Positions 44,722 through 52,309 of a stretch of 64,000 bases of DNA are shown piece after piece (position 1 is the stretch's first letter; every line of letters begins with the position of its first letter). The stretch is from Palsa-870 sp035937155 (GTDB lineage Bacteria > Chloroflexota > Dormibacteria > Dormibacterales > Dormibacteraceae): NCBI GenBank assembly GCA_035937155.1, contig DASYVJ010000018.1, positions 1-64,000 on the forward strand, read 5' to 3'. The notes below the pieces were generated by a model that made no database searches, was not told the DNA's origin, and saw only the letters and a list, made by a program, of their open reading frames with translations. Both the position numbers and the translations under genes were made by a program.

Positions 44722-45121
44722 TCTTAACCCCCAGCTCGCGCAGCGGCCCGCGTACGAACTCGCGTTCGCGGATGCGCGGATGTGGGATCACGAGGCCGCG
44801 CTGCGCGATCCGCTGATCGCCAAACAGCAGGATGTCCACATCTATCACGCGAGGACCCCAGCGCCGGGTCGGCCTGCGCCCGCCTTCGGCTTCTACCTGC
44901 TTGGCCGCAACCAGCAGCTGACGCGCTGTGCCCGGCCAGTCCACCTCGATCACCTGGTTCAGGAATCGAGGTTGGTCGGCGATACCCCACGGCGCCGAAT
45001 CAATGACGCGGCTATGACGCAGAATGCGCGCCCCTTTTTGACGCAAGCGCCTGCGTGCCGCGCTGAGGTTGCGAGCCCGCCGGCCTAGATTCGTGCCCAG
45101 GCCCAGGTATGCCGTCGTCAA
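44693..45121 (-). CDS. folK: 2-amino-4-hydroxy-6-hydroxymethyldihydropteridine pyrophosphokinase
   Basis: 142 aa. HPPK transfers pyrophosphate from ATP to the pterin before FolP. It starts TTAYLGLGTNLGRRARNL; the catalytic block RRWGPRVIDVDILLFG and VIPHPRIREREFV are conserved. The TTG at 45121 overlaps the folP stop as TTGA, so the two are coupled; a longer frame reaching 45574 lies within folP. folB and folE are absent here. Confidence 0.92.
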   Translation of the reverse strand: MTTAYLGLGTNLGRRARNLSAARRRLRQKGARILRHSRVIDSAPWGIADQPRFLNQVIEVDWPGTARQLLVAAKQVEAEGGRRPTRRWGPRVIDVDILLFGDQRIAQRGLVIPHPRIREREFVRGPLRELGVKIPTKSEASP

Positions 45122-45927
45122 CGCATGTGGTCGGCGACACGGACCACTCGCGTCATCTCTTGGACGTCGTGGACGCGGACGACGTCTGCGCCCCGCAGGA
45201 TCGCGGCAGTGGTGGTGGCCGCCGTGCCCTCGACCCGCTCGTTGACCGGCAGGTCGAGCAGCTTGCCGATGAACGACTTGCGTGAGGTACCGATGAGAAT
45301 CGGCTGATCCAGCTCGCGAAGCTCCATCAGGCGTCGCATTACCAGCCAGTTGTGCTCTGCAGTCTTGCCGAAGCCGATCCCTGGGTCGATCAGCACCCGC
45401 TCGCGCTTCACACCCGCCTCCACGGCGAGGTCGACGGAAGCGCGAAGAAAGCGCTTGATCTCTTCCATCAAATCGCCGGCGTAGTCCGTCCCGTCCTGGT
45501 TGTGCATGAGGACCAGCGCGCAACGGCTGGCTGCGGCAAGCTGGGCGAGCGCCGGCGAGCGCGTCAGGCCCCATATGTCGTTGAGGATCGTGGCGCCGGC
45601 CGCCACGGCGGCCTCTGCCACTTCGACCTTATAGGTGTCGATCGAAACTGGCACCTCAGCCTCGCGTGCAAGTCGAGCCACCACCACCTCTGTTCGTGCG
45701 ATCTCCTCGGCCACGGTGATCGGCTGGTGTCCGGGGCGCGTCGACTCGCCTCCGACGTCGAGCATGTCCGCGCCCTCGCGCGCCATGCGCAATCCCTGCT
45801 CTACGGCCAGATCCTGCTCCGTGCCGAGTCCGTCACCACTGAAGGAGTCTGGGGTCACGTTGATGATCCCCATCACGTAGGTGCGCGAGCCCCAATCGAA
45901 CCGGCGTCCACCGATGTCGGCGATCAC
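45118..45927 (-). CDS. folP: Dihydropteroate synthase
   Basis: 269 aa, TIM barrel. Joins pterin pyrophosphate with p-aminobenzoate. Signatures: MGIINVTPDSFSGDG, DMLDVGGESTRPGH, VPVSIDTYKVEVAEAA, ILNDIWG, LMHNQDG, DPGIGFGKTAEHN and ILIGTSRKSFIG. The start GTG is 23 bases from the divergent MurE-like gene. Confidence 0.96.
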   Translation of the reverse strand: MIADIGGRRFDWGSRTYVMGIINVTPDSFSGDGLGTEQDLAVEQGLRMAREGADMLDVGGESTRPGHQPITVAEEIARTEVVVARLAREAEVPVSIDTYKVEVAEAAVAAGATILNDIWGLTRSPALAQLAAASRCALVLMHNQDGTDYAGDLMEEIKRFLRASVDLAVEAGVKRERVLIDPGIGFGKTAEHNWLVMRRLMELRELDQPILIGTSRKSFIGKLLDLPVNERVEGTAATTTAAILRGADVVRVHDVQEMTRVVRVADHMR

Positions 45928-45935
45928 TTGCCGAT

Positions 45936-45941
45936 TATGCT
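45936..45941 (+). promoter_or_regulatory. -10-like hexamer before the MurE-like gene
   Basis: TATGCT lies nine bases before the ATG at 45951, inside the 23-base gap to divergent folP. There is no space for a longer leader, so a leaderless transcript is likely. Confidence 0.45.
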
Positions 45942-45950
45942 CGTCACCAA

Positions 45951-47447
45951 ATGAAGCTCCACGAGCTGGCCCGCGGTGTGCCTGACTCGACCCTCGAGGG
46001 GAATGGCGACGTGGAGATCACCGGCGTTGCGTACGACTCGCGTCGCGTCAAGCCCGGCGACATCTTCGTCGCCGTCGAGGGTCTGAACGCCGATGGTCAT
46101 GCTTACGTCTCGGACGCGCTCGGCAAAGGCGCTGTCGCTGTGGCTGCTGAGCGCGATGTGACGCTGCCCCCAGGGACAACCCTGCTCCGCATGTCATCCA
46201 CTCGAATCGGGCTGGCAGAAGTGGCGGCCGAGTTCTACGGCCGGCCGGCGCGACGGCTAAAGGTGGCCGGCATCACGGGGACCGATGGCAAGACGACGAC
46301 GACCCATATGGCGGAGCACGTGCTCCAGGCCAGCGGCGTGGTCGCCGGTGCGATGAGCACGGTGTCCCTCACCGTCAGCGGCGGCGCAGAGGACAACGTC
46401 AGCGGCCAAACCACGATGGAGGCGCCTGAGGTCCAGGCCTGGCTCGCACGAATGGTGGAGGCCGGCGTGGCGTTCGCGGTGATCGAGACAACCTCTCATG
46501 CGCTCGTGCAGGAGCGCGTCCGGGGTTGCGAATTCGACGTGGCGGCGTTCACCAATGTCGGCCACGACCACCTCGACTACCACGCGACGTGGGAGGACTA
46601 CCTCGAAGCGAAAGCGCGACTCATCGACCTGACCGCAAATTCCGTGGACAAGGGAATCGAAAAGACGGCGGTCCTCAACCGAGACGACCCGAGCTACGAG
46701 CGACTCGCCCGCAGGGCGATCGCGCGGCGGTGGACGTACGGGCTGACCACGGCTGCCGACCTGCACCCACTCGATCTCAGCGTCACCGGGTCCGGCTCGC
46801 GCTTCCGTATGAAGACGCCGCTTGGTGAGACCGATGTCACGCTGCACGTCCCCGCTCGCTTCAACATCTACAACGCACTCTGCGCGGCCGGCGTGTGCCT
46901 GGCCCTGGGCGTGCCCCTTGAAGCCGTCGGGACTGGACTCGCGGGTTTTGAAGGGGTTCGCGGACGCCTCGAGCCCGTAGACGTGGGTCAGGACTTTCGT
47001 GTATTCATCGACTTCGCGCACTCAGCGGGCTCCCTCGCCAGCGCGCTCGCCGAGCTTCGCCCGTTCACAAGCGGGCGCCTGATCGTCGTGTTCGGCTCGA
47101 CCGCACGCTCTGACCACGATCGGCCTGGTATGGGTCGCGCCGCGGCGGATTTCGCGGACTTCTTCATCATCACCACCGACGACCCGCTGGATCAGGACCC
47201 GGTTGAGATCGCTCGCGAGGTGCAGTCGGGCGCGGAGGGAAAGGCGCCCGGACACGACTACGAGGTCGTCATCGACCGCCGCGCCGCGATCCGCCGCGCG
47301 ATCGAGCTCGCGCGTCCGGGCGATTGCGTGTTGCTCGCCGGCAAAGGACACGAGAGGACGATGAGGACGGCGGCCGGCTCAGAGCCATGGGACGAACGCG
47401 CCGAAGCCGAGTCCGCGATCAGAGAGCGCCTGGCTGAGAAGGCTTAA
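45951..47447 (+). CDS. murE: MurE-type Mur ligase (UDP-MurNAc-tripeptide synthetase)
   Basis: 498 aa, normal for MurE. It adds the third residue to UDP-MurNAc-dipeptide. It has VTSRRVKPGDIFVA-like SRRVKPGDIFVAVEG, the ATP loop TGTDGKTTTTHM, HDHLDYHATWEDYLEAKARL with the carbamylated Lys, and ARFNIYNALCAAG. The amino-acid specificity motif reads TDDPLDQDP, not the DNPR of meso-diaminopimelate enzymes, and the usual DYAHTPDSL is DFAHSAGSL. It probably adds Lys, ornithine or another residue, or has a modified role (inference). Its stop overlaps thiS by 4 bases. Confidence 0.87.
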   Translation: MKLHELARGVPDSTLEGNGDVEITGVAYDSRRVKPGDIFVAVEGLNADGHAYVSDALGKGAVAVAAERDVTLPPGTTLLRMSSTRIGLAEVAAEFYGRPARRLKVAGITGTDGKTTTTHMAEHVLQASGVVAGAMSTVSLTVSGGAEDNVSGQTTMEAPEVQAWLARMVEAGVAFAVIETTSHALVQERVRGCEFDVAAFTNVGHDHLDYHATWEDYLEAKARLIDLTANSVDKGIEKTAVLNRDDPSYERLARRAIARRWTYGLTTAADLHPLDLSVTGSGSRFRMKTPLGETDVTLHVPARFNIYNALCAAGVCLALGVPLEAVGTGLAGFEGVRGRLEPVDVGQDFRVFIDFAHSAGSLASALAELRPFTSGRLIVVFGSTARSDHDRPGMGRAAADFADFFIITTDDPLDQDPVEIAREVQSGAEGKAPGHDYEVVIDRRAAIRRAIELARPGDCVLLAGKGHERTMRTAAGSEPWDERAEAESAIRERLAEKA

Positions 47448-47647
47448 CCGCCACCCACCATGCGCACGATCTCGACATTGTCCCCGCCGTCAAGCGTGAC
47501 CCCTTCAAATGCGGCGCGCTCGATGATCGTCCCGTTGTGCTCCACCGCAACCGCGCGCGGGTTGACGCCGAGCCGCTGCAAGTAATCCAACAGACGAGTT
47601 GGGCCCTCGAGCTCGATCTGCTTGCCGTTGACCTGGAGGGTGATCAC
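47444..47647 (-). CDS. thiS: Sulfur carrier protein ThiS
   Basis: 67 aa, ubiquitin-like. It carries sulfur as a C-terminal thiocarboxylate for thiazole synthesis. It begins ITLQVNGKQIELEGPTRLLD and ends with the required Gly-Gly (RMVGGG). The GTG at 47647 overlaps the thiE stop as GTGA. The activating enzyme ThiF is not in the window. Confidence 0.9.
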   Translation of the reverse strand: MITLQVNGKQIELEGPTRLLDYLQRLGVNPRAVAVEHNGTIIERAAFEGVTLDGGDNVEIVRMVGGG

Positions 47648-48150
47648 CGGAACATTCCGATCGCCGCATAGCCTGCCGCACCGGCCGCGTGGCACTCCGC
47701 GATCCGCTCCTCGGTCACGCCGCCGATCGCCAGCACTGGGATCCGCACCGCGCGTGCCACCAGCTCCAGCGCCGCAAGATCTGTGGGCGGCGCGCTGGGA
47801 TGGCTCGCACTTTTCCACACCGGACCGAAGATGACGAAATCGGCTCCGTCCAGCTCCGCGCGCTGCGCGCCGGCGATCGAGTGAACCGAGCGTCCGATCA
47901 GACGCTGGCCTAGGACGATTCGAGCATCGGCCACCGAGATATCGCTTTCCGGGAGGTTGACCCCGGCCGCGCCTGATGCGAGCGCCACGTCACAGCGCGA
48001 GCTGATGACGACAGGCACTGAGGCCGAGGCCACCAACTCCCTCGCCTCGTGCTCGAGGGCTCGAGTGCTCAGGCCCGGAGCGCGAAGCTGGACGATGGTG
48101 GCTCGAGGCGCCGCGCGCAGCCCCGCGCTCGCACTGCTGACCACCGCCAT
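47644..48150 (-). CDS. thiE: Thiamine-phosphate synthase, short form
   Basis: 168 aa, shorter than the usual 205-220. The later strands match ThiE: VPVVISSRCDVALASGAAGV, GRSVHSIAGAQRAELDGADF, VIFGPVWKSASHPS and IPVLAIGGVTEERIAECHAA. The first strand (LYLVTD region) is missing or reads LPVAMAVVSS. Translation might start upstream, in the end of thiG, but no standard start is available there. Reaction: joins thiazole and pyrimidine phosphates. Confidence 0.8.
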   Translation of the reverse strand: MAVVSSASAGLRAAPRATIVQLRAPGLSTRALEHEARELVASASVPVVISSRCDVALASGAAGVNLPESDISVADARIVLGQRLIGRSVHSIAGAQRAELDGADFVIFGPVWKSASHPSAPPTDLAALELVARAVRIPVLAIGGVTEERIAECHAAGAAGYAAIGMFR

Positions 48151-48164
48151 CGCGACAGGAAGGG

Positions 48165-48959
48165 TCAGGACGGTCGCGAGATGCCTTCGGTCGGGGAGCT
48201 CGGACTCGCCTCACCACGCTTTGGTATGCGGCCGGCCGTGTATGCCTTGCGCCCCGCCTCCACGCCCCCTCTGATGGCCTCGGCCATCAAGGCGGGGTCC
48301 CTGGCCAGCGCAATCGCTGTGTTCACCAGCACCGCGTCGGCGCCGAGCTCCATCGCAAGTGCCGCGTCGGATGGAGCTCCGATTCCCGCGTCGACGACGA
48401 CGGGGACGCGAGCCTCCTCGATGATGATCCGAACCTGTTCCAGTGTCTGCAGGCCCTGGCCCGAACCGATCGGTGAGCCGAGCGGCATAACTGTCACCGT
48501 TCCGATCTCTTCGAGCTTCTTCGCCAGGACCGGGTCCGCGTTGATGTAGGGAAGCACCTTGAAGCCTTCGCCGACCAGCACTCGCGCCGCCTTCAGCGTC
48601 TCCTCCGGATCAGGAAAGAGGTATCGCGGATCCGGGATGACCTCGAGCTTGACCCAGTCCGACAGGCCCATCGAGCGCGCGAGCCGTGCGATGCGGATCG
48701 CCTCATCCGCGGTGCGGCATCCCGCCGTGTTCGGAAGGATGCGATAGCGCTTCCAGTCAATCACGTCGAGGATCGTCTTCTTCTTGGGGTCATCGAGGTC
48801 GAGCCGGCGCAGCGCCACCGTGACGAGCTCGCAGCCCGAGGCCTCCAGTGCGGCGAGCATGGACTCGTCGGTCGGATATTTGCCGGTGCCGAGAAACAGC
48901 CGCGACCGCAGCTCGACGCCGGCGATGACCAGGCGGTCGGCGGCTGTGACGGTCTGCAT
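48165..48959 (-). CDS. thiG: Thiazole synthase
   Basis: 264 aa, TIM barrel. Forms the thiazole ring from deoxyxylulose phosphate, dehydroglycine and ThiS-thiocarboxylate. Signatures: FLGTGKYPTDESMLAALEAS, ELVTVALRR, ILPNTAGCRTADEA, VMPLGSPIGSGQGL and VVVDAGIGAPSDAA. The order thiG-thiE-thiS is unusual, as thiS is more often first. A -10-like hexamer lies six bases before the ATG. No TPP riboswitch fits in the 42-base gap upstream. Confidence 0.96.
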   Translation of the reverse strand: MQTVTAADRLVIAGVELRSRLFLGTGKYPTDESMLAALEASGCELVTVALRRLDLDDPKKKTILDVIDWKRYRILPNTAGCRTADEAIRIARLARSMGLSDWVKLEVIPDPRYLFPDPEETLKAARVLVGEGFKVLPYINADPVLAKKLEEIGTVTVMPLGSPIGSGQGLQTLEQVRIIIEEARVPVVVDAGIGAPSDAALAMELGADAVLVNTAIALARDPALMAEAIRGGVEAGRKAYTAGRIPKRGEASPSSPTEGISRPS

Positions 48960-48965
48960 CAGTCC

Positions 48966-48971
48966 AGCTTA
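48966..48971 (-). promoter_or_regulatory. -10-like hexamer before thiG
   Basis: On the minus strand TAAGCT is followed by six bases and the ATG at 48959. No -35 was recognised. Confidence 0.35.
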
Positions 48972-49001
48972 GCGAACAACTGAACGAGCTACTGGATCAG
49001 C

Positions 49002-49430
49002 TCAGGGCAGGTCCTGCTGCAAGAGAAGCGTCTTGTCGCGTTCGTACGTCAGGCGCTTGATCGCGTCGGGGAGCGAAAGCCACAGCAGCCTGTCGACTTC
49101 GATGCCGGGCCGGAATTTGCCGCCCCGCACCTCCATCACCCAGTAGCACGCGACCTTGTCACGCCCGCGACGGTCGATGTATGCCGTACAGCCCAGCGGC
49201 CGGGTCAGCTCGCAGCGCAGGCCCGTTTCCTCTTTGACCTCTCGCAGCGCACAGTCCTCGGCGCTCTCGTTGGGCTCGATCTTGCCCTTGGGCAAGGTCC
49301 AATCGTCATAAGCGGGTCGGTGGATGACCGCGATCTCCGTATCGCCGGATCGGGTGCTGCGGCACACGACGCCACCAGCAGCCCTGATCACGCTCACATC
49401 GGCCACTTCCAGGATTTTTGTTGCCACCAT
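49002..49430 (-). CDS. Nudix hydrolase
   Basis: 142 aa. The Nudix box is complete: GKIEPNESAEDCALREVKEE then TGL. The neighbouring VIHRPAYDDWTLPKGK is typical of MutT/Ap4A-type enzymes that cleave nucleoside diphosphates linked to another group. The ATG at 49430 has AAGGAG three bases upstream. It is a single gene on the minus strand. Confidence 0.9.
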   Translation of the reverse strand: MVATKILEVADVSVIRAAGGVVCRSTRSGDTEIAVIHRPAYDDWTLPKGKIEPNESAEDCALREVKEETGLRCELTRPLGCTAYIDRRGRDKVACYWVMEVRGGKFRPGIEVDRLLWLSLPDAIKRLTYERDKTLLLQQDLP

Positions 49431-49444
49431 TGCTCCTTCGTAAG

Positions 49445-49481
49445 CTGAAACGTCTGCGTTGCGGGGTTCCTTCCGTTTCAG
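49445..49481. repeat. 8-bp inverted repeat upstream of the Nudix gene
   Basis: CTGAAACG (49445-49452) and CGTTTCAG (49474-49481) are exact reverse complements with 21 bases between. It lies 14-51 bases before the Nudix start. It could be an operator or a hairpin. Confidence 0.45.
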
Positions 49482-49554
49482 GCCGTCATGCGATGACGTG
49501 CTGAGAGTTTAGCCCTGCGGGCCATCGCTCTCCAACACATTTTGCAATTTCGTG

Positions 49555-50574
49555 CTAGCCGCTCAAGCCTGCGGTGTGGAGAATCGCGTACGCAACCCAT
49601 GCGATGAGCGCTGCAGCGGGGATCGTGACGAGCCAGGCCAGGGCGATACTTGCACCCAGCCCCCAGCTCACCGCTGAGAGCTTGCGTATAGCGCCAACTC
49701 CCATCACCGAGCCGGTGATCACGTGCGTTGTGCTCACGGGCAGACCAATCAGCGTCGCGCCCTGGATTACGGTCGCTCCCATGAACTGTGCCGCCATGCC
49801 GGTCACAGGCTCGAGCTTGATGATGCTCCAGCCCAGGGTCCGGATAATGCGCCACCCGCCGGCATAGGTACCGAAGGCGATGGTCACAGCCGAGAGAATC
49901 ACGACCCAGATAGGGACCTGGAAGGTCTTCAAGTTGCCCGACGCGATCAGTGCCAGCGTGATTGCAGCCATGGTCTTCTGCGCATCGTTGGCGCCGTGCG
50001 AGTAGGAGAGGAAGGCTGATGTCAGTACCTGCAAGCCGCGGAAGGTTCGGTTGACCGGTGCTGGTCGGAGTTGCAGGCGGTACACGATGAAGATCAACAG
50101 GACTGCAAAGGCGCCGGCGGCCACAAAACCCAGCGGTGGCGAGATGGCCAGGCTGGCGACCTGCTTGCCAAGCGCCGACCATTTCACCCCACCCAGGCCA
50201 CCGGCCGCCGCAATGCCCGCGCCGCACAGGCCGCCGATCAGCGCATGTGTTGAGCTGCTAGGGAGTCCGCGATACCAGGTGATGAGGTTCCATGAGATCG
50301 CGCCGAGCAAGGCCGCTATGACAATGACAAGGCCGGGTTTGATGGCGAGGGTGCTCGCGATGGTATTGGAAACTTTCGCCTGGAAAAACGCGACGGTGAC
50401 TACTGCTCCGACCAGGTTGAAGACGGCCGAGAGCGCAACGGCCGCCTGCGGGGATAGGGCTCGAGTTGAGATCGACGTGGCGATGGCATTGGCTGTGTCG
50501 TGGAAACCGTTGGTGAAGTCGAACGCGACGGCGACCCCGATCGTGACCCATAGAAGGATTGCGGTCTCACGCAT
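49555..50574 (-). CDS. pit: PiT-family inorganic phosphate permease
   Basis: 339 aa, about nine membrane segments. The repeated PiT signature is present twice: FDFTNGFHDTANAIATSIS near the start and YSHGANDAQKTMAAITLAL in the second half. GLPSSSTHALIGGLCG and GLPVSTTHVITGSVMGVG are the paired substrate loops. It imports metal-phosphate with protons or sodium, at lower affinity than Pst. It overlaps the DUF47 gene by 8 bases. Confidence 0.95.
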   Translation of the reverse strand: MRETAILLWVTIGVAVAFDFTNGFHDTANAIATSISTRALSPQAAVALSAVFNLVGAVVTVAFFQAKVSNTIASTLAIKPGLVIVIAALLGAISWNLITWYRGLPSSSTHALIGGLCGAGIAAAGGLGGVKWSALGKQVASLAISPPLGFVAAGAFAVLLIFIVYRLQLRPAPVNRTFRGLQVLTSAFLSYSHGANDAQKTMAAITLALIASGNLKTFQVPIWVVILSAVTIAFGTYAGGWRIIRTLGWSIIKLEPVTGMAAQFMGATVIQGATLIGLPVSTTHVITGSVMGVGAIRKLSAVSWGLGASIALAWLVTIPAAALIAWVAYAILHTAGLSG

Positions 50575-51175
50575 TCTTGATCGCGATGGTCTCCATTACG
50601 TTGGCGGTGTGTTCGCAAGCGTCCATCGTGGCTTCCAGCAGGTCGTAGATGTCCTTCCACTTGACCAGCTCCGCCGCGTCGGTTACGGTCGAGAACAGTT
50701 CCCCGATTGCAGCGCGCGTGAGCCGGTCGCCTTCGTTCTCGAGCCTGTGTATCTCCAGGCGGTGGGGTTTTAGTTCGGCAAAGCCTTCCAACCGGTCGAG
50801 TGCCGCGGCGAGCTCGATACCAGCCTTGGCCAGGAATTCGCCCATCTGCTTGGCAGAATCCGAGATGGTCTGGATCCGGTAAAGATCAATCTTGTCGCCA
50901 GTCTCCTCCGCCAGGTCGACCACGTCGTCTAGGCTCGAAGCGAGCTGCAGAATGTCCTCCTGGTCGAGCGGAGTGATGAACGTGCTGTTGACCAGGTTGT
51001 GGATCTGGTGAGCTGCCTCATCGGCCTCGTGCTCGAGGTCACGCAGGCGCGCGTGCCTACTTTTGCCTTCTAGGAGAGACTTGCTCAGCTCGGTCAGGGT
51101 CTCGCTGACCAGCTCACCTTGCTTCCGAAGCAGATCGTAGAAACGGTGCCCCCGCGGTAGCGGTATGAATTTCAT
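50567..51175 (-). CDS. DUF47/PhoU-like protein, PiT accessory (copy 1)
   Basis: 202 aa, all-helical DUF47 family. It has RGHRFYDLLRKQGELVSETL, ARLRDLEHEADEAAHQIHNL and a C-terminal WKDIYDLLEATMDACEHTAN, ending ETIAIKNA. Such proteins regulate PiT transport, and the 8-base overlap with pit supports this. GGAGG stands before the ATG. A paralogue of the same length lies at 51615-52226. Confidence 0.92.
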   Translation of the reverse strand: MKFIPLPRGHRFYDLLRKQGELVSETLTELSKSLLEGKSRHARLRDLEHEADEAAHQIHNLVNSTFITPLDQEDILQLASSLDDVVDLAEETGDKIDLYRIQTISDSAKQMGEFLAKAGIELAAALDRLEGFAELKPHRLEIHRLENEGDRLTRAAIGELFSTVTDAAELVKWKDIYDLLEATMDACEHTANVMETIAIKNA

Positions 51176-51213
51176 CGCTTCCTCCGACAGAAAACTGGTG
51201 CTAGCGTGTTGAC

Positions 51214-51608
51214 GTGGTCGAGGGACGAGGACCTCGTGTCCTTTTCGTCTGTGGTCAAAACGCGGGCCGCAGCCAGATGGCGGCCGCCTTGTTTAATCGA
51301 CATGCTGCCGGTCTCGCCGTTGCTGACTCGGCGGGAACGACGCCGGCCGTTCGCGTTCATCCCGAAGTCGTCGAGGTGATGCGTGAGCTCGGTATCGACC
51401 TCTCAGCCGCAAACCACGGTTGATGACCGCAGAGCTGGCCGCGGGCACCGTTCGAGTGATCACGATAGGCTGCGAAGAGGGCGAGTGCCCAGTGGTAAGC
51501 GTTCCTGTCGGAGACTGGGGACTTCCCGACCCGGCCGGCCAGCCGCTGGAGAAGGTGCGCGTCATCGACCGTCGAGTGCGTCTACTGGTCTCGAGCCTGG
51601 CGATCTGA
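51214..51608 (+). pseudogene. arsC: Arsenate reductase (thioredoxin-coupled ArsC type) interrupted by a frameshift
   Basis: The first 69 codons (GTG at 51214) encode VLFVCGQNAGRSQMAAAL, the C-x5-R phosphatase loop of LMW-phosphatase/ArsC, and end at TGA 51421-51423. The remaining half continues in the -1 frame from 51420: MTAELAAGTVRVITIGCEEG, then ECP with the two redox Cys, and DWGLPDPAGQPLEKVR. Joined, they give a complete 131-residue ArsC. Either the gene is broken, the sequence has an error, or ribosomes shift at TTGATGA. It lies between two DUF47 genes of opposite strand. Confidence 0.75.
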
Positions 51609-51614
51609 CTCAAT

Positions 51615-52226
51615 TCAGGCGTTCTTAATCGCGATCGTCTCGATGATCTCCGCCACCGACTCGCACTCGTCTAGGGTCGACTCTAGGAGTGAGTAGAGAT
51701 CCTTCCATTTGATGATGTCGGCGGGAGTCTGGTGGTTGGTTTCGAAAAGCCTCTGGAGCGCGTACCGCGTGATTGTGTCACCGTCGTTCTCGAGGCGGTG
51801 AATCTCCTGGAGCACGGGGTCGATTCCCTTGAAGTCCTCCAGCCGGTCAACTGCCTTGGCCAGTTCCACGCCGGCTTTTGCGAGGCATTCGCCGAACCGT
51901 TTGGCCGAATCCGTGATTGAGATGATTTCGTAGAGATCGATCTTGTCTGAGAACTCCTCCGCGAGGTCGACGATCTGGTCGAGGCCATGGGCGAGAAGCA
52001 GGATGTCCTCCTGCTCCATAGGCGTCGTAAACGTACGATTGGTCAGGTTGTAGATGTCATGGGTGACGTCGTCGCACGTGTGCTCGAGCTCACGCAGCCG
52101 GGGATGCCGGTTCGTTTCTTCCAACAGTGAGTCTCTGAGCTCGGTCAACGTCTCGCTGACCAGCACGCCCTGCCGCCGGAACAACTCATAGAAACGGTGT
52201 TCGCGCGGGATCAAGCTCAGCTTCAC
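51615..52226 (-). CDS. DUF47/PhoU-like protein (copy 2)
   Basis: 203 aa and clearly a paralogue of the gene at 50567-51175: the same REHRFYELFRRQGVLVSETL opening, RLRELEHTCDDVTHDIYNL, WKDLYSLLESTLDECESVAE and identical final ETIAIKNA. It is not next to a second permease; its 3' end faces arsC. The GTG start has GGTGAGAG upstream. It may act on the same PiT or on Pst (inference). Confidence 0.9.
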   Translation of the reverse strand: MKLSLIPREHRFYELFRRQGVLVSETLTELRDSLLEETNRHPRLRELEHTCDDVTHDIYNLTNRTFTTPMEQEDILLLAHGLDQIVDLAEEFSDKIDLYEIISITDSAKRFGECLAKAGVELAKAVDRLEDFKGIDPVLQEIHRLENDGDTITRYALQRLFETNHQTPADIIKWKDLYSLLESTLDECESVAEIIETIAIKNA

Positions 52227-52309
52227 GCTCTCACCACCCCCAACTAAGGGTAAGGCAGGCGAGCCTTAAGGCACCGCGGTGAGCCCGAGGGGAGGCCCCG
52301 GAACCGTAC

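Noticed and set aside
48960..49001. TPP riboswitch before thiG
   Set aside because: The gap to the Nudix gene is only 42 bases and no conserved TPP-aptamer motif was seen.
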